A stretch of 64,000 nt of DNA from Candidatus Symbiopectobacterium sp. NZEC151 (GCF_025962655.1 NZ_JAGFPE010000007.1:124001-188000), one strand, 5' to 3'; shown: positions 8,288-18,809, numbered from the stretch's first letter. Notes: generated by a model from the sequence alone, not told the origin. Translations and numbers: made by a program.

Positions 8288-8571
8288 ATTACTACAACCC
8301 AGGCTTACTCGTTACTCAATACGCCTGTTCCACCGCCCTTAATCAAAATGTTTCACTGTCGATGTCTTTCCTGTCACACAACTTTGTTTTGAGCCGGAGA
8401 TGGAATCACTCTGCGATTACTGCATGACGCTGGCACAGCTAGTGATGGAGGCAGAACGGAGAATGGAATGGAGAGTATCGAGATAAATAGCAGAGAGTGT
8501 GTGTTGCCGATACAGTCTCTGTTCCCCTCCGCGAAGGCGGAGGGGAACAAAAACCACTGACCTAAAAGCGC
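8288..8571. other. intergenic region with a long GC-rich inverted repeat
   Basis: About 280 bases downstream of glyS. The only clear structure is a perfect 12-bp inverted repeat with a GAAG loop at 8521-8548, just after the glyS stop. No U-tract follows the stem on the minus strand, so it is at best an atypical glyS terminator or 3' stabiliser. The rest has no convincing gene. Confidence 0.5.
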
Positions 8572-10641
8572 TTACTGCAATACGGAAATATCCGCCACTT
8601 TCAGGAACAGGTTACGCAGTTGGTTAAGCAGCGTCAGACGGTTCAGGCGCACGCTTTCATCTTCCGCGTTAACCATCACCTTATCGAAGAAGTTATCAAC
8701 CGGTTCACGCAGTTCGGCCAGTTCCGCCAACGCTTCCTGATAGCGCCCTTCAGCGAACCAGGGTGCCAGCTTGCTTTCCAACGCGGTAACGTAGGTAGCC
8801 AGTTGAATTTCCTCTTTCTCTTTGAGCAGAGCAGCATCAATGTTGGCGTTCAGCGTATCGGTAGATTTCGCCAGAATGTTAGACACACGCTTGTTGGCCG
8901 CAGCCAGCGCGGTGGCGGCATCCAGCGAACGGAAGTGACTCACCGCTTTCACTCGGGCGTCGAAATCGGCCGGACGCGTCGGGCGACGGGCCAATACCGC
9001 CTGAATGGTGTCTACGCTATGACCTTCTTCCTGATACCAGGCGCGGAAACGGCCCAGCATGAATTCGATCACGTCATCGACCACGTTAGCGTTGGTCAGC
9101 TTGTCGCCATACAGACGCACCGCTTCTTCCGTCAGGGTTTGCAGATCGAGCGGCAGCTGTTTCTCAACGATAATACGCAGCACACCCAGCGCAGCACGGC
9201 GCAGCGCGAACGGGTCTTTATCCCCTTTCGGGTGTTGACCGATGCCGAAAATACCCGCCAGCGTGTCCATCTTATCGGCAATCGCCAATGCGCAGGCAAC
9301 GCCAGATGCAGGCAGTGCATCCCCGGCAAAACGCGGCTGATATTGTTCGTTCAGGGCAACGGCAACGTCTTCGGCTTCACCGTCATGACGTGCGTAGTGC
9401 ATCCCCATGACGCCCTGGGTGTCGGTAAATTCGAACACCATGTTGGTCATCAGGTCGCACTTGGAGAGCAAACCGGCACGTTTCGCGTGCGCAACATCGG
9501 CACCGATCTTCTCTGCCACCCAGCCCGCCAATGCCTGAATGCGATCGGTCTTGTCGCGCAGCGTACCCAACTGCTGTTGGAACAGCACGGTTTGCAGACG
9601 CGGCAGATGATCTTCCAGACGTTTTTTACGGTCGGTGTTGAAGAAGAATTCGGCATCCGCCAGACGCGGGCGCACCACTTTCTCGTTACCCGAGATAATT
9701 TGCTGCGGATCTTTGGATTCAATGTTGGCAACAAAGATGAAATTCGGCAGCAGCTTTCCGGCGTTGTCATACACCGGGAAATACTTCTGGTCGCCCTTCA
9801 TGGTGTAAACCAGCGCTTCGGCGGGCACGGCCAGGAATTTTTCTTCAAAGCGCGCGGTCAGCACCACCGGCCATTCCACCAGTGAGGTCACTTCTTCCAG
9901 CAGACTTTCGCTCAGATCGGCATTACCCCCAATCTGACGTGCAGCCGCTTGCGCATCGGCTTTGATCAACGCCTTACGCGCTTCATAATCGGCGATAACT
10001 TTGCCGCGCTCCAGCAGAATGCTTGGGTATTGGTCAGCGTTATCGATGGTGAATTTGGGTTCGCCCATAAAGCGATGGCCGCGCACGGTGCGAGCGGATT
10101 CAATGCCCAACACCTGACCGGGGATCAGTTCATCACCCAGCAGCATCGTTACCGTATGCACCGGACGCACAAATTGGGTCTCTTTATCGCCCCAGTGCAT
10201 CAGTTTCGGGATTGGCAGTTTCGCCAGCGCGTTAGCGACCATATCCTCCAACAGACCCTGTGCGCTGCCGCCCTTTACCAGCGCGCGATACAGCAACCAC
10301 TCGCCTTTATCCGTCGTCAAACGTTCCGCCTGATCGACCGTGATACCGCAGCCGCGCGCCCAGCCTTCGGCCGCTTTGGTCGGTTTGCCCTCAGCGTCAT
10401 ACGCCTGAGCAATCGCCGGACCACGTTTTTCGACTTCACGATCCGGTTGTGCGGCGCTCAACTGCGCCACTTTCAGCGCCAAGCGACGCGGCGCGGCAAA
10501 CCAGCTCACGTCGCCGTGTGTCAGCCCGGCATTATCCAGTTCAGTGGTGAAGTTGGCGGCAAAGGACTCCGCCAGAGAACGCAGCGCCTTCGGCGGCAGC
10601 TCTTCCGTGCCGATTTCCACCAGAAAAGTCTTGTCAGTCAT
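8572..10641 (-). CDS. glyS: glycine--tRNA ligase beta subunit
   Basis: At 689 residues it equals E. coli GlyS. It begins [21 protein letters not shown], the conserved N-terminus of bacterial heterotetrameric glycyl-tRNA synthetase beta chains. The C-terminal region (about 580-689) is the anticodon-binding part, ending [15 protein letters not shown] and [15 protein letters not shown]. With GlyQ it charges tRNA-Gly in the cytoplasm. It lies five bases after glyQ in the same operon. A long plus-strand open frame antisense to it is a compositional shadow. Confidence 0.98.
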   Translation of the reverse strand: MTDKTFLVEIGTEELPPKALRSLAESFAANFTTELDNAGLTHGDVSWFAAPRRLALKVAQLSAAQPDREVEKRGPAIAQAYDAEGKPTKAAEGWARGCGITVDQAERLTTDKGEWLLYRALVKGGSAQGLLEDMVANALAKLPIPKLMHWGDKETQFVRPVHTVTMLLGDELIPGQVLGIESARTVRGHRFMGEPKFTIDNADQYPSILLERGKVIADYEARKALIKADAQAAARQIGGNADLSESLLEEVTSLVEWPVVLTARFEEKFLAVPAEALVYTMKGDQKYFPVYDNAGKLLPNFIFVANIESKDPQQIISGNEKVVRPRLADAEFFFNTDRKKRLEDHLPRLQTVLFQQQLGTLRDKTDRIQALAGWVAEKIGADVAHAKRAGLLSKCDLMTNMVFEFTDTQGVMGMHYARHDGEAEDVAVALNEQYQPRFAGDALPASGVACALAIADKMDTLAGIFGIGQHPKGDKDPFALRRAALGVLRIIVEKQLPLDLQTLTEEAVRLYGDKLTNANVVDDVIEFMLGRFRAWYQEEGHSVDTIQAVLARRPTRPADFDARVKAVSHFRSLDAATALAAANKRVSNILAKSTDTLNANIDAALLKEKEEIQLATYVTALESKLAPWFAEGRYQEALAELAELREPVDNFFDKVMVNAEDESVRLNRLTLLNQLRNLFLKVADISVLQ

Positions 10642-10646
10642 CGCTG

Positions 10647-11561
10647 TTAGCTCTCTTTCTTGTTACACATCGGGAAGCCCAGCGCTTCACGGGAAGCGTA
10701 GTAGGCTTCGGCCACCGCTTTGGTCAGCGTGCGAATGCGCAGAATGTAGCGCTGACGTTCGGTAACGGAAATCGCTTTGCGCGCGTCCAGCAGGTTAAAG
10801 CTGTGCGCGGCTTTCAGAATGCGCTCGTAAGCAGGCAGAGGCAGCGGTTTTTCCAGCGCCAGCAGCTGTTGCGCTTCTTTCTCGTACTGCTCGAAGCAGG
10901 TAAACAGGAAATCGACGTCGGCGTATTCGAAGTTATAAGTGGACTGTTCCACTTCGTTCTGGTGGAACACGTCACCGTAGGTGGTTTTCCCCAACGGGCC
11001 ATCGCTCCACACCAGGTCATAGACGCTGTCCACGCCCTGAATGTACATCGCCAGACGTTCCAGACCGTAGGTGATCTCGCCAGTGACCGGCTTGCACTCA
11101 AGGCCGCCCACCTGCTGGAAGTAGGTAAACTGCGTGACTTCCATACCGTTCAACCACACTTCCCAGCCCAACCCCCAGGCACCCAGCGTCGGGTTCTCCC
11201 AGTTATCTTCCACGAAACGGATATCGTGAATGGTCGGGTCCAGCCCCAGCTCTTTCAGCGAACCGAGATACAGTTCCTGAATGTTGTCCGGTGACGGCTT
11301 GATGATGACCTGAAACTGATAATAGTGTTGCAGGCGGTTCGGGTTTTCCCCGTAACGACCGTCGGTAGGACGACGCGACGGCTGCACATAGGCCGCGGCA
11401 ATCGGCTCTGGCCCCAGCGCGCGCAGACAGGTCATCGGATGAGAAGTGCCAGCGCCGACTTCCATATCCAAAGGTTGGATAATGGTGCAGCCTTGGCGAG
11501 CCCAGTAATCCTGCAACGTCAGGATCAGGCCCTGAAAGGTCTTGGTATCAAACTTTTGCAT
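10647..11561 (-). CDS. glyQ: glycine--tRNA ligase alpha subunit
   Basis: A 304-residue catalytic subunit (E. coli 303). It starts [20 protein letters not shown] and contains [15 protein letters not shown] and the active-site region [20 protein letters not shown]. It forms the alpha2beta2 enzyme with GlyS, encoded immediately downstream. The C-terminal [11 protein letters not shown] ending matches the E. coli protein. Confidence 0.98.
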   Translation of the reverse strand: MQKFDTKTFQGLILTLQDYWARQGCTIIQPLDMEVGAGTSHPMTCLRALGPEPIAAAYVQPSRRPTDGRYGENPNRLQHYYQFQVIIKPSPDNIQELYLGSLKELGLDPTIHDIRFVEDNWENPTLGAWGLGWEVWLNGMEVTQFTYFQQVGGLECKPVTGEITYGLERLAMYIQGVDSVYDLVWSDGPLGKTTYGDVFHQNEVEQSTYNFEYADVDFLFTCFEQYEKEAQQLLALEKPLPLPAYERILKAAHSFNLLDARKAISVTERQRYILRIRTLTKAVAEAYYASREALGFPMCNKKES

Positions 11562-11726
11562 GTCAGATTCACGCGATACATGTGGATTTATATGGAATGC
11601 GCCAGTATACCCTCTGAGTGCAAGATATACAGCCAGAATGCTGCAACAACTTCACTTCAGCGGCACTTTATTGCTGTTGAGGTCAGTTTCACACGGCGCA
11701 GCCCCGCACTGGCCGCGCTCAGCGGA

Positions 11727-12533
11727 TCACGCGGTGAACACCGTTTGCAGCATTTTCAGGCTCAGCACCAGCAACAGGGCGGCAAAGATTTTCTTCAGGG
11801 TAGCCACCGGCAAACGATGCGCCAAACGCGCACCATAAGGCGCGGTAAAGAAGCTCACCGCCGAGATCAGCAGCACCGCAGGCACCGAGACATAGCCCAA
11901 CGTGTAAGCAGGCATCCCCGCCGTGGACCAACCGTTAATCATATAGCCCAGCGCCCCCGCCAGCGCGATAGGCAGCCCCACCGCCGCCGACGTGCCGATC
12001 GCCTGCTGGATGCGCACATTACACCAGGTCAGAAACGGTACGGTGAGCGACCCCCCGCCAATCGCCACCAGTGCGGAAATGCCGCCGATGATCAACCCCG
12101 CCAGCGATACCCCAGCCACGCCCGGCAGTTGGCGCTGCGCCTTGGGTTTGATATTGAGCACCATCTGCAATGAAACATAGGCCATAAAGCAGGAGAAGAA
12201 GATGGCCAGCGCCCGAGTAGGCAGCAGTGTAGCCAACCAGGTGGCGGCGAAGGTGCCGATAAGGATAGCGGGTGTAATGCGCAGTACCACGGGCCATAGC
12301 ACCGCTTGATGCTGGTGATGGGTGCGCAAGCTGGAGATCGCGGTAATAACAATCGCCGCCATCGAGGTGCCCAGCGCCAAATGCACCAGATGCTCGCCTT
12401 GCACGCCTTGAGCAGCAAACAGTGCCGTCAAAATCGGCACCATGATGCCGCCGCCGCCAATCCCCAACAGCCCCGCCACGAACCCGACAACGCCGCCCAA
12501 CGCCAGATAGGCAACGATCCACTCAATAGCCAT
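11727..12533 (-). CDS. TauE/SafE-family membrane exporter
   Basis: A 268-residue inner-membrane protein with about eight hydrophobic segments. Two related halves carry the family glycine motifs: VGFVAGLLGIGGGGIMVPIL near the start and LVAIGGGSLTVPFL near residue 165. Family members move sulfite, sulfoacetate or other organosulfonates outward, though most are uncharacterised. ATG 12533 (MAIEWIV) is chosen with GGGGA upstream; an upstream in-frame start adds 20 hydrophilic residues and is less likely. It stands alone between glyQ and the palindromic repeat, so its substrate is unknown. Confidence 0.85.
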   Translation of the reverse strand: MAIEWIVAYLALGGVVGFVAGLLGIGGGGIMVPILTALFAAQGVQGEHLVHLALGTSMAAIVITAISSLRTHHQHQAVLWPVVLRITPAILIGTFAATWLATLLPTRALAIFFSCFMAYVSLQMVLNIKPKAQRQLPGVAGVSLAGLIIGGISALVAIGGGSLTVPFLTWCNVRIQQAIGTSAAVGLPIALAGALGYMINGWSTAGMPAYTLGYVSVPAVLLISAVSFFTAPYGARLAHRLPVATLKKIFAALLLVLSLKMLQTVFTA

Positions 12534-12685
12534 GTGCTTCCCCTTCCCCGCTTGCAATGTGTAATAGTGTATAACCTGCGCCGTACCTCTCACGCGCCGA
12601 TCTTATTGATTTCTTGTGAGCACGCACACAAACAGCTGGTTGCATATACAGCTAAATTTTGCCATGATCGTGATTGAATCATGCT

Positions 12686-12812
12686 TATACCCTAAATAAT
12701 TCGCGTTGCAGTAAGGCGGCAAGTGAGGGAGTTCCGATGAGCTTACTCAGGTAAGTGATTCGGGTGAGCGAGCGTAGCCAACGCATCTGCAACTTGAATT
12801 ATGACGGGTATA
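12686..12812. repeat. 127-bp palindromic intergenic repeat (MITE/ERIC-like)
   Basis: Element with terminal inverted repeats: ATACCCTAAATAATTCGCG at the left end pairs with TTGAATTATGACGGGTAT at the right end (about 20 of 25 positions match, including GTTGCAG/CTGCAAC). It begins TATACCC, ends GGGTATA, and has no coding capacity. It resembles the imperfect palindromes found in many copies between genes of Yersinia, Photorhabdus, Serratia and soft-rot bacteria. It lies between the divergent tauE-like gene and tag. A diverged relative is at 18709-18809. Confidence 0.75.
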
Positions 12813-12904
12813 TCTTTAGCAACATCATGATGAAATGACAACTTGATGAAACTGCAATAGCCTCCGCTTATTACAGAAGCGCCACACGCCACAGGAACGC
12901 GACC

Positions 12905-13471
12905 ATGAACCGATGCGCATGGGTCACCCAAGACCCGCTTTACCTCGATTATCACGATACGGAATGGGGCAAACCGTGCAAAGAGAGCGTCAAACTGTTC
13001 GAACTGCTGTGTCTTGAAGGACAGCAGGCCGGTTTGTCATGGATAACGGTATTGAAGAAGCGGGAAAACTACCGGGCGAGCTTTCACCAGTTTGACCCGA
13101 AACGGGTGGCAAGCATGACGCAGGAAGACGTCGAACGCTTGTTACAAGACAGTGGCATTATCCGTCATCGCGGCAAGATTGAAGCCATCATCACCAACGC
13201 GCGCATCTGGTGTGACATGGAAGCGCAGGGCGAATCGTTTTCCGATTTTATCTGGTCTTTTGTTAATCACACGCCGTTGGTCAACAGCCCCACCGCGCTG
13301 TCCGATGTGCCCGCTAAAACCGCCGTTTCCGATGCCATGTCTAAAGCGCTGAAGAAGCGCGGCTTCAAGTTTATCGGTTCCACCATCTGCTACGCCTTTA
13401 TGCAAGCCGCCGGCTTGGTCAACGACCACACTACCGACTGCTTCTGCTATCAAGAGGCCAAGCGTGATTAG
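12905..13471 (+). CDS. tag: DNA-3-methyladenine glycosylase I
   Basis: A 188-residue cytosolic DNA repair enzyme that excises 3-methyladenine from alkylated DNA (E. coli Tag is 187). The zinc-site ligands are present: C4 in MNRCAW, H17 in LDYHDTEWG, and the His and Cys of NDHTTDCFC near the C-terminus. LLCLEGQQAGLSWITVLKKR is the conserved HhH-superfamily segment. ATG 12905 follows a modest ribosome binding site (AGGAACGCGACC). Its last bases overlap the start of yiaC by eight, as expected for a two-gene operon also found in E. coli. Confidence 0.97.
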   Translation: MNRCAWVTQDPLYLDYHDTEWGKPCKESVKLFELLCLEGQQAGLSWITVLKKRENYRASFHQFDPKRVASMTQEDVERLLQDSGIIRHRGKIEAIITNARIWCDMEAQGESFSDFIWSFVNHTPLVNSPTALSDVPAKTAVSDAMSKALKKRGFKFIGSTICYAFMQAAGLVNDHTTDCFCYQEAKRD

Positions 13472-13898
13472 GGACTACCGGCCAGAAGATCTTGCTCTGT
13501 TACTCCGCTTGTGGCTGGAAAGCACTACCCGCGCGCACCCGTTCATCAACCCAACCTATTGGCAGGAAAGCGAACCGCTGGTGCGCGAACAATATATCCC
13601 GAACGCGGAGACCTGGGTTTACGAGGTTGAAGGCGTAATCGTCGGTTTCATCAGCGTGATGGAACAACGTTTTGTCGGTGCACTGTTTGTCCATCATCGC
13701 TGGCATGGCAAAGGCGTTGGCGTCGCACTAATGACCCATGTGCAGCAGCGCTTCCCTATTCTGAGCCTGGAAGTGTATGAACAAAACCTGCGCGCCTGTG
13801 CCTTTTACCAGAAGCAGGGTTTCTCCCCGGTAAAACGCACGTTCCCCGCAGAAACCAATGCTCCTGCGCAGATTATGCAATGGGAAAAAATGGCCTGA
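13464..13898 (+). CDS. yiaC: GNAT N-acetyltransferase YiaC
   Basis: A 144-residue GNAT protein starting with GTG at 13464, inside the end of tag. It reads MIRDYRPEDLALLLRLWLES, matching E. coli YiaC (146 aa), which acetylates protein lysines. The acetyl-CoA pyrophosphate loop is HHRWHGKGVGVALM (R/Q-x-x-G-x-G/A type), followed by LEVYEQNLRACAFYQKQGF. Translational coupling to tag is likely from the overlap. Confidence 0.93.
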   Translation: MIRDYRPEDLALLLRLWLESTTRAHPFINPTYWQESEPLVREQYIPNAETWVYEVEGVIVGFISVMEQRFVGALFVHHRWHGKGVGVALMTHVQQRFPILSLEVYEQNLRACAFYQKQGFSPVKRTFPAETNAPAQIMQWEKMA

Positions 13899-13909
13899 CG
13901 CTGTCAGGC
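13893..13909. terminator. short hairpin at the end of yiaC
   Basis: Perfect 7-bp stem GCCTGAC/GTCAGGC with a 3-base loop overlapping the yiaC stop codon. No U-tract follows, so termination is uncertain. Confidence 0.3.
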
Positions 13910-14086
13910 TAGCCTGTGTCCCCCTCCCCCTCAATAACCTGCCCTACCCGCCAATAGGTTGTCGTGCCCACGCTCTGTTCAACGCGTAATTAGTGATAAC
14001 GATCGCGTTTCATCAACCCTGTAGTTGAATCACTCACCCTTTGAGTGGTTTATTATATGGAACTCTTGTTCAATATAGTGAATAAA

Positions 14087-14995
14087 ATGAAAGCAAATCG
14101 GATTAAGGGCGTTATCCCCCCCCTTCCCACGTTGACAGATGCCGAGGGGAACCTCGACAAGCAAGCAATGGGCAGGTTGCTCGATCGGGTGATTAACGCT
14201 GGCGTACACGGCGTGCTGGCGCTGGGCACCTGCGGCGAATTTTATGCCCTGCGCCGGGAAACTCGTCAGGAAACCGCCGAATTTGTGGTCGACTATGTTA
14301 ATGGTCGCGTGCCAGTGATTCTCGGTATCGGCGGCACCTGCATCGATGATGTTCTGTATTTCGGGCAACATGCCGCGCGCTGCGGCGCAGATGCCGTATT
14401 GGTCATCAATCCTTATTACGCACCGCTCAGCGCAGAGAGCCTTTTTCGCTTTTACCAAACCGTGGCGGAAAATCTCGCGCTGCCGATCATGATTTATAAC
14501 TTTCCGCAGCTGACAGGGCATACGATTTCTGCCGATATGGTGCGTCGTTTAGCACAGCAATTCCCGTCGATCATCGGCATTAAAGACACCATTAATAATA
14601 TCAGCCACATTCGGGAATTGATGAATCAGGTTAAACCTCACCGCCCGGACTTCCTTATTTTCGCCGGTTACGACGAATACCTGTTAGACACGCTGATATT
14701 AGGAGGGGATGGCGGCTTTCCGGCGAGTGCTAATTTCGCCCCTGACGTTACCGTTAAACTCTACGAGCATTTTTGCGCAGAAAACTATTCAGCCGTATTT
14801 CAACAGCGACGTGAATTATCGCGGCTGGCGCAACTTTTTTCCATTAACGCTCCCTTGCCTGACTTACTCAAACATCTGTTAGCCATGACGGGAATGTATA
14901 CGCCTGACGGCAACACCAATAAAACAAATAGGCTTTCACCGGAACATATTGCGGAATTAAAAGACCTTCTGCCATTACGTGAAGAAAAGGAATAA
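14087..14995 (+). CDS. DapA/NanA-family class I aldolase or dehydratase of a sugar-acid pathway
   Basis: A 302-residue TIM-barrel enzyme of the dihydrodipicolinate synthase family. The Schiff-base lysine is K166 in IIGIKDT, the catalytic tyrosine is in MIYNFPQ, and the carboxylate-binding motif is GTCGE (usually GTTGE). ATG 14087 (MKANRIKG) puts the lysine at the family position; longer in-frame starts at 14045 (GTG) and 14057 cannot be excluded because no candidate has a good ribosome binding site. It is first of a tight run ending at a MFS carrier, so it is not lysine-pathway DapA. Family relatives in sugar-acid operons (YagE, YjhH) cleave or dehydrate 2-keto-3-deoxy acids; such a role is inferred here. 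Confidence 0.85.
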   Translation: MKANRIKGVIPPLPTLTDAEGNLDKQAMGRLLDRVINAGVHGVLALGTCGEFYALRRETRQETAEFVVDYVNGRVPVILGIGGTCIDDVLYFGQHAARCGADAVLVINPYYAPLSAESLFRFYQTVAENLALPIMIYNFPQLTGHTISADMVRRLAQQFPSIIGIKDTINNISHIRELMNQVKPHRPDFLIFAGYDEYLLDTLILGGDGGFPASANFAPDVTVKLYEHFCAENYSAVFQQRRELSRLAQLFSINAPLPDLLKHLLAMTGMYTPDGNTNKTNRLSPEHIAELKDLLPLREEKE

Positions 14996-14998
14996 ACC

Positions 14999-15931
14999 AT
15001 GGGAAGTGAAAAGATCCAGGCCGCCATTATTGGTTCAGGAAATATTGGCACTGACTTGATGTTCAAAATAATGAAAAACAGCCAATACCTGAGTATGGGC
15101 GCGATGATCGGTATCGATCCTGCCTCAGACGGTTTAGCCCGCGCTGCACGGCTGGGCGTGCCGGTTTCTGCCGAGGGTATCGACGGACTGCTGGCATTGC
15201 CTAATTTCCAAGACATTAAAATCGTTTTCGACGCCACTTCAGCCAAATCACATCTGGTACACAACGAGAAGCTGCAACCGTTCGGCATTAAGGTCATCGA
15301 CCTGACCCCGGCAGCCATCGGCCCGTATGTGGTCCCGTCCATTAATCTGGAACAAGAAAGTGATGCGGCCAACATCAACATGGTCACCTGCGGCGGGCAG
15401 GCAACCATTCCTATCGTCAATGCGGTGGCACAGGTCACTGACGTTTACTATGCCGAAATTGTTGCCAGTATCGCCAGCAAATCCGCAGGACCCGGCACCC
15501 GCGCTAATATTGACGAGTTTACCGAAACCACGTCTGCCGCCATCGTTAACGTGGGCAAAGCGCGCGCCGGGAAAGCCATTATTATTCTCAACCCGGCGTC
15601 ACCGCCTATCATGATGCGCGACACCGTCTTTACCTATTCCGCCACGGTCGAGCCCGAAAAAATTGAAGCCAGCATTCACAGCATGGTGCAAAAAGTCAGC
15701 CGCTATGTGCCGGGCTATCGCCTAAAACAGGCCGTGCAATTCGATATTATCAATGAAGAGAATCCGCTGTTTATCGACGGGGAAAAATACACGACAGGGT
15801 TAAAAACTTCGGTATTTATCGAAGTAGAAGGGGCCGCCCACTATTTACCCGCCTATGCCGGCAACCTGGATATTATGACCTCCGCCGCGTTAGCCTGCGG
15901 CGATCATTTTGCCAAGAACCTGAAAAATTAA
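14999..15931 (+). CDS. acylating acetaldehyde dehydrogenase, MhpF/DmpF-like
   Basis: A 310-residue NAD- and CoA-dependent aldehyde dehydrogenase that turns acetaldehyde (or a small relative) into acetyl-CoA. The start [20 protein letters not shown] is the NAD-binding glycine motif. The catalytic cysteine is C131 in [14 protein letters not shown], at the place of DmpF C132. In the family it forms a channelling complex with the aldolase encoded next (MhpE/DmpG). The gap to the DapA-like gene is three bases, so translation is probably coupled. No mhpD hydratase or ring-cleavage gene lies nearby, so its aldehyde probably does not come from an aromatic compound. Confidence 0.92.
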   Translation: MGSEKIQAAIIGSGNIGTDLMFKIMKNSQYLSMGAMIGIDPASDGLARAARLGVPVSAEGIDGLLALPNFQDIKIVFDATSAKSHLVHNEKLQPFGIKVIDLTPAAIGPYVVPSINLEQESDAANINMVTCGGQATIPIVNAVAQVTDVYYAEIVASIASKSAGPGTRANIDEFTETTSAAIVNVGKARAGKAIIILNPASPPIMMRDTVFTYSATVEPEKIEASIHSMVQKVSRYVPGYRLKQAVQFDIINEENPLFIDGEKYTTGLKTSVFIEVEGAAHYLPAYAGNLDIMTSAALACGDHFAKNLKN

Positions 15932-15956
15932 TCCTCAGCGATAAAAGAGAATGATG

Positions 15957-16985
15957 ATGAATAATAAAAAAATCTACATCTCGGACGTAACATTACGCGA
16001 CGGCTCCCATGCCGTTAAACACCAGTACACGCAACAACAGGTTCAACAGATCGCCAGCGTGCTGGACAAGGCGCATGTGGACTCCATTGAGATCGCCCAC
16101 GGTGACGGGCTGGCAGGATCGAGTTTTAACTATGGTTTCAGCCGCTGTGCTGACACCGAAATGATCGCTGCCGCCGCTGAGGTTGTCACCCACAGTAAAA
16201 TTGCCACCCTGCTGATCCCCGGCGTCGGCACCATTCATGACTTACACGCCGCCTATGATGCTGGCGCACGCGTAGTGCGTGTCGCCACCCACTGCACCGA
16301 GGCGGATATATCACGGCAGCATATTGAATTCGCGCGCAACCTCGGCATGGACACCGTCGGTTTTCTGATGATGAGCCACATGATTACTCCGCAGGAACTG
16401 GCTGAGCAGGCGAAAAAAATGGAGAGCTATGGTGCAAATTGCATCTACGTGGTGGATTCCAGCGGTGCCATGCTGATGCAGGACATTCGCGATCGCTTCC
16501 GTGCACTGAAAGCCATCCTGAACAGCGATACCCAAACGGGCATGCACGCACACAACAACCTTTCCGTCAGTATCGCCAACTCACTGACCGCCATCGAAGA
16601 GGGCTGCGATCGGGTAGATACCAGCCTGGCGGGCATGGGGGCTGGCGCGGGAAATACCCCCACCGAAGTGTTTATCGGCTGTCTGGAAAAGCAAGGCTGG
16701 CAACACGGTTGTCAATTGGACACGTTGATCAACGGTGCTGACGATGTGGTGCGCCCGTTGCAACACCGTCCGGTACGCGTCGATCGCGAAACCCTATCGC
16801 TCGGACTCGCCGGGGTGTATTCCAGCTTTTTGCTGCACGCCGAACGTGCATCGCAAAAATACGGCATCAGCACCATGGATATATTAATGGAGCTCGGGAA
16901 AAGAAAAATGGTCGGCGGTCAGGAAGACATGATTGTCGATGTTGCATTGGATTTAAAAAACGCCAACACCAGGCAAGCACAATAA
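15957..16985 (+). CDS. 4-hydroxy-2-oxovalerate-type aldolase, MhpE/DmpG-like
   Basis: A class II (metal-dependent) pyruvate aldolase of about 342 residues (E. coli MhpE 337). The N-terminal [15 protein letters not shown] motif holds the catalytic arginine and metal aspartate. [21 protein letters not shown] contains the metal-binding His-x-His pair. It normally cleaves 4-hydroxy-2-oxopentanoate to pyruvate and acetaldehyde and passes the aldehyde to the MhpF-like partner. Three ATGs are in tandem (15951, 15954, 15957). The AAGAGA just before them favours the third by spacing. The next gene starts 27 bases after its stop. Confidence 0.92.
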   Translation: MNNKKIYISDVTLRDGSHAVKHQYTQQQVQQIASVLDKAHVDSIEIAHGDGLAGSSFNYGFSRCADTEMIAAAAEVVTHSKIATLLIPGVGTIHDLHAAYDAGARVVRVATHCTEADISRQHIEFARNLGMDTVGFLMMSHMITPQELAEQAKKMESYGANCIYVVDSSGAMLMQDIRDRFRALKAILNSDTQTGMHAHNNLSVSIANSLTAIEEGCDRVDTSLAGMGAGAGNTPTEVFIGCLEKQGWQHGCQLDTLINGADDVVRPLQHRPVRVDRETLSLGLAGVYSSFLLHAERASQKYGISTMDILMELGKRKMVGGQEDMIVDVALDLKNANTRQAQ

Positions 16986-17012
16986 TACTAATGATTATAT
17001 GAGGTTTTAATA

Positions 17013-18683
17013 ATGCGAAGCCAAAAAATATTAGGAAGCCTTGAGTGGGGTTTTAACCGTAGCGTATTTAAAAGCATCGGTTATTCTGATGAAGATCTGA
17101 AAAGACCTGTCATTGGTATCGCCAACTCCTGGAATGAACTGGTACCCGGCCATTTCAATTTGCGTCAGGTCGGTGAATCGGTGAAAAAAGGTATCCACAT
17201 GGCGGGCGGCACCGCCGTGGAATTTGGCCTGATTGCCGCCTGTGACGGCACGGCACAGGGCCATAAAGGCATGCACTATATCCTGCCTTCACGGGATATG
17301 ATCGCCAACGATATCGAGATCATGGTAGAAGCCCATCAGTTGGATGCCATCGTGATGCTCGGCTCTTGCGACAAGATTGTTCCCGCAATGCTGATGGCCG
17401 CAGCACGTCTGGACATCCCCGCCATCATTCTGCCCGGCGGCCCAATGCTGGGCGGCGAAGTGTTCGACGGACGCAAATCGGACCTGACCACCATGTCCGA
17501 ATCGTTGGGCATGCTAAAAGCAGGCAAAATCACCGAAGACGTTTGCCATCGGTTGGAAAACACGTGCGGCCCGACCTGCGGTTCCTGCTCATTCCTCGGC
17601 ACCGCCAACACCATGTGCAGCCTGTCGGAAGCCATCGGCATGACATTACCCAATGGCGCACTGACGCCCGCAGTGTATTCCGAGCGCCTGCGGCTGGGTG
17701 AAAGCACCGGTTTTGCCATCATGAACATGGTGAAAAACAACGTTACCGCCCGCGACATTATTACCATCGATGCGATTAAAAACGCCATCAGGGTGTTGAT
17801 GGCAATCGGTGGCTCCACCAATGCGGTTCTGCACCTCTCCGCATTGGCACATGAGCTTGATATCTCAGCTGAAACCATGATGGCTCTGTATGAAGAACTG
17901 AGCGACAGCACGCCACAAATCGTCAAGGTGAACCCGGCGGCGAAGTTCGATATGGAGGATTTCCACCGTGCGGGCGGCATTCCACAAGTGATGCATGAAA
18001 TCAGCGGATTGCTGGAGAAAGGCGCGCTCACCGTCACCGGGCAAACCGTCGGAGAAAACCTGGCGGCAATGAACCTGTTGTATCAGCCTAACCGTGACAT
18101 CATCAAACCCATAGAAACACCCTTTGCCCCTCAGGGTGGGATTGCCATTCTCAAAGGCAATATCGCACCAAAAAGCGGGGTGACCAAACCGGCCGCCATT
18201 TTGCCAGAAATGCGCCATTTCACCGGGAAAGCCGTCTGTTTTGACAGTGAAGATGCCGCCGAGGAAGCCATTCTGGCCGGACATATCAAACCCGGAGACG
18301 TGCTGGTCATTCGCTATGAAGGCCCCAAAGGCGGCCCCGGCATGCGCGAAATGTTCAAGGCGATGAAATACCTGTATGGCATGGGGCTGGCCAGTAACAC
18401 CGCCATCATTACCGATGGCCGTTTCTCCGGCACCAATAATGGCTGCTTTGTTGGTCATATTTCGCCAGAGGCGGCGGAAGGCGGCCCGATTGCCGCACTG
18501 CGCGATGGCGACATGATCACTATTGATATTCCTAACAAAACGATTCACGCCCATTTAACCGATGAAGAAATCGCTCAGCGGTTACAACAATGGCAGGCAC
18601 CCAAACGTAAATTCACCAAGGGTATTTTGGGCATCTACTCACAATTAGCCAGCTCGGCACATGAGGGTGCCGTTTTGAAATAA
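17013..18683 (+). CDS. IlvD/Edd-family dehydratase of a sugar acid
   Basis: A 556-residue iron-sulfur dehydratase. The cluster cysteines are visible in MLGSCDKIVPAML and ENTCGPTCGSCSF, and the C-terminal ALRDGDMITIDIPNK strand region is typical. Family enzymes convert 2,3-dihydroxy acids to 2-keto-3-deoxy acids (IlvD, phosphogluconate, xylonate or arabinonate dehydratases). It is shorter than E. coli IlvD (616) and YjhG (655). The catabolic neighbours make a sugar-acid dehydratase more likely than valine biosynthesis. GAGG lies 11 bases before ATG 17013. Confidence 0.88.
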   Translation: MRSQKILGSLEWGFNRSVFKSIGYSDEDLKRPVIGIANSWNELVPGHFNLRQVGESVKKGIHMAGGTAVEFGLIAACDGTAQGHKGMHYILPSRDMIANDIEIMVEAHQLDAIVMLGSCDKIVPAMLMAAARLDIPAIILPGGPMLGGEVFDGRKSDLTTMSESLGMLKAGKITEDVCHRLENTCGPTCGSCSFLGTANTMCSLSEAIGMTLPNGALTPAVYSERLRLGESTGFAIMNMVKNNVTARDIITIDAIKNAIRVLMAIGGSTNAVLHLSALAHELDISAETMMALYEELSDSTPQIVKVNPAAKFDMEDFHRAGGIPQVMHEISGLLEKGALTVTGQTVGENLAAMNLLYQPNRDIIKPIETPFAPQGGIAILKGNIAPKSGVTKPAAILPEMRHFTGKAVCFDSEDAAEEAILAGHIKPGDVLVIRYEGPKGGPGMREMFKAMKYLYGMGLASNTAIITDGRFSGTNNGCFVGHISPEAAEGGPIAALRDGDMITIDIPNKTIHAHLTDEEIAQRLQQWQAPKRKFTKGILGIYSQLASSAHEGAVLK

Positions 18684-18708
18684 CCAGATTGTCATTATTG
18701 ATGACATT

Positions 18709-18809
18709 GCACCCGTAATAATTCGCGTGACAGGACGATGGCCTCACTTACCATGAGGCCAAGGAATGGAATGAATAACCTACGCCGTTTTAATTATGCC
18801 GGGAATATA
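18709..18809. repeat. diverged, shortened relative of the 12686-12812 palindromic repeat
   Basis: The left end CACCCGTAATAATTCGCG and right end TTTTAATTATGCCGGGAAT match the ends of the other element and still pair with each other in part. The interior differs and holds its own 7-bp hairpin GGCCTCA/TGAGGCC (18740-18760). It sits between the dehydratase and the MFS gene and may affect their expression ratio. Confidence 0.5.

Noticed and set aside
8400-8486. 28-codon ORF (MESLCDYCMTLAQLVMEAER...) between the toxin-antitoxin pair and glyS
   Set aside because: GGAG is directly next to the ATG, too close to serve, and no family is recognised; it could be a gene remnant but nothing supports that.
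8620-9885. 421-codon plus-strand open frame antisense to glyS
   Set aside because: It lies wholly inside glyS, shows no ribosome binding site or recognisable motif, and is the usual GC-codon shadow of a well-conserved gene.
17013-18683. assignment of the dehydratase as biosynthetic IlvD
   Set aside because: It is shorter than IlvD, lies apart from other ilv genes and sits between an aldolase gene and a carrier gene in a catabolic operon.
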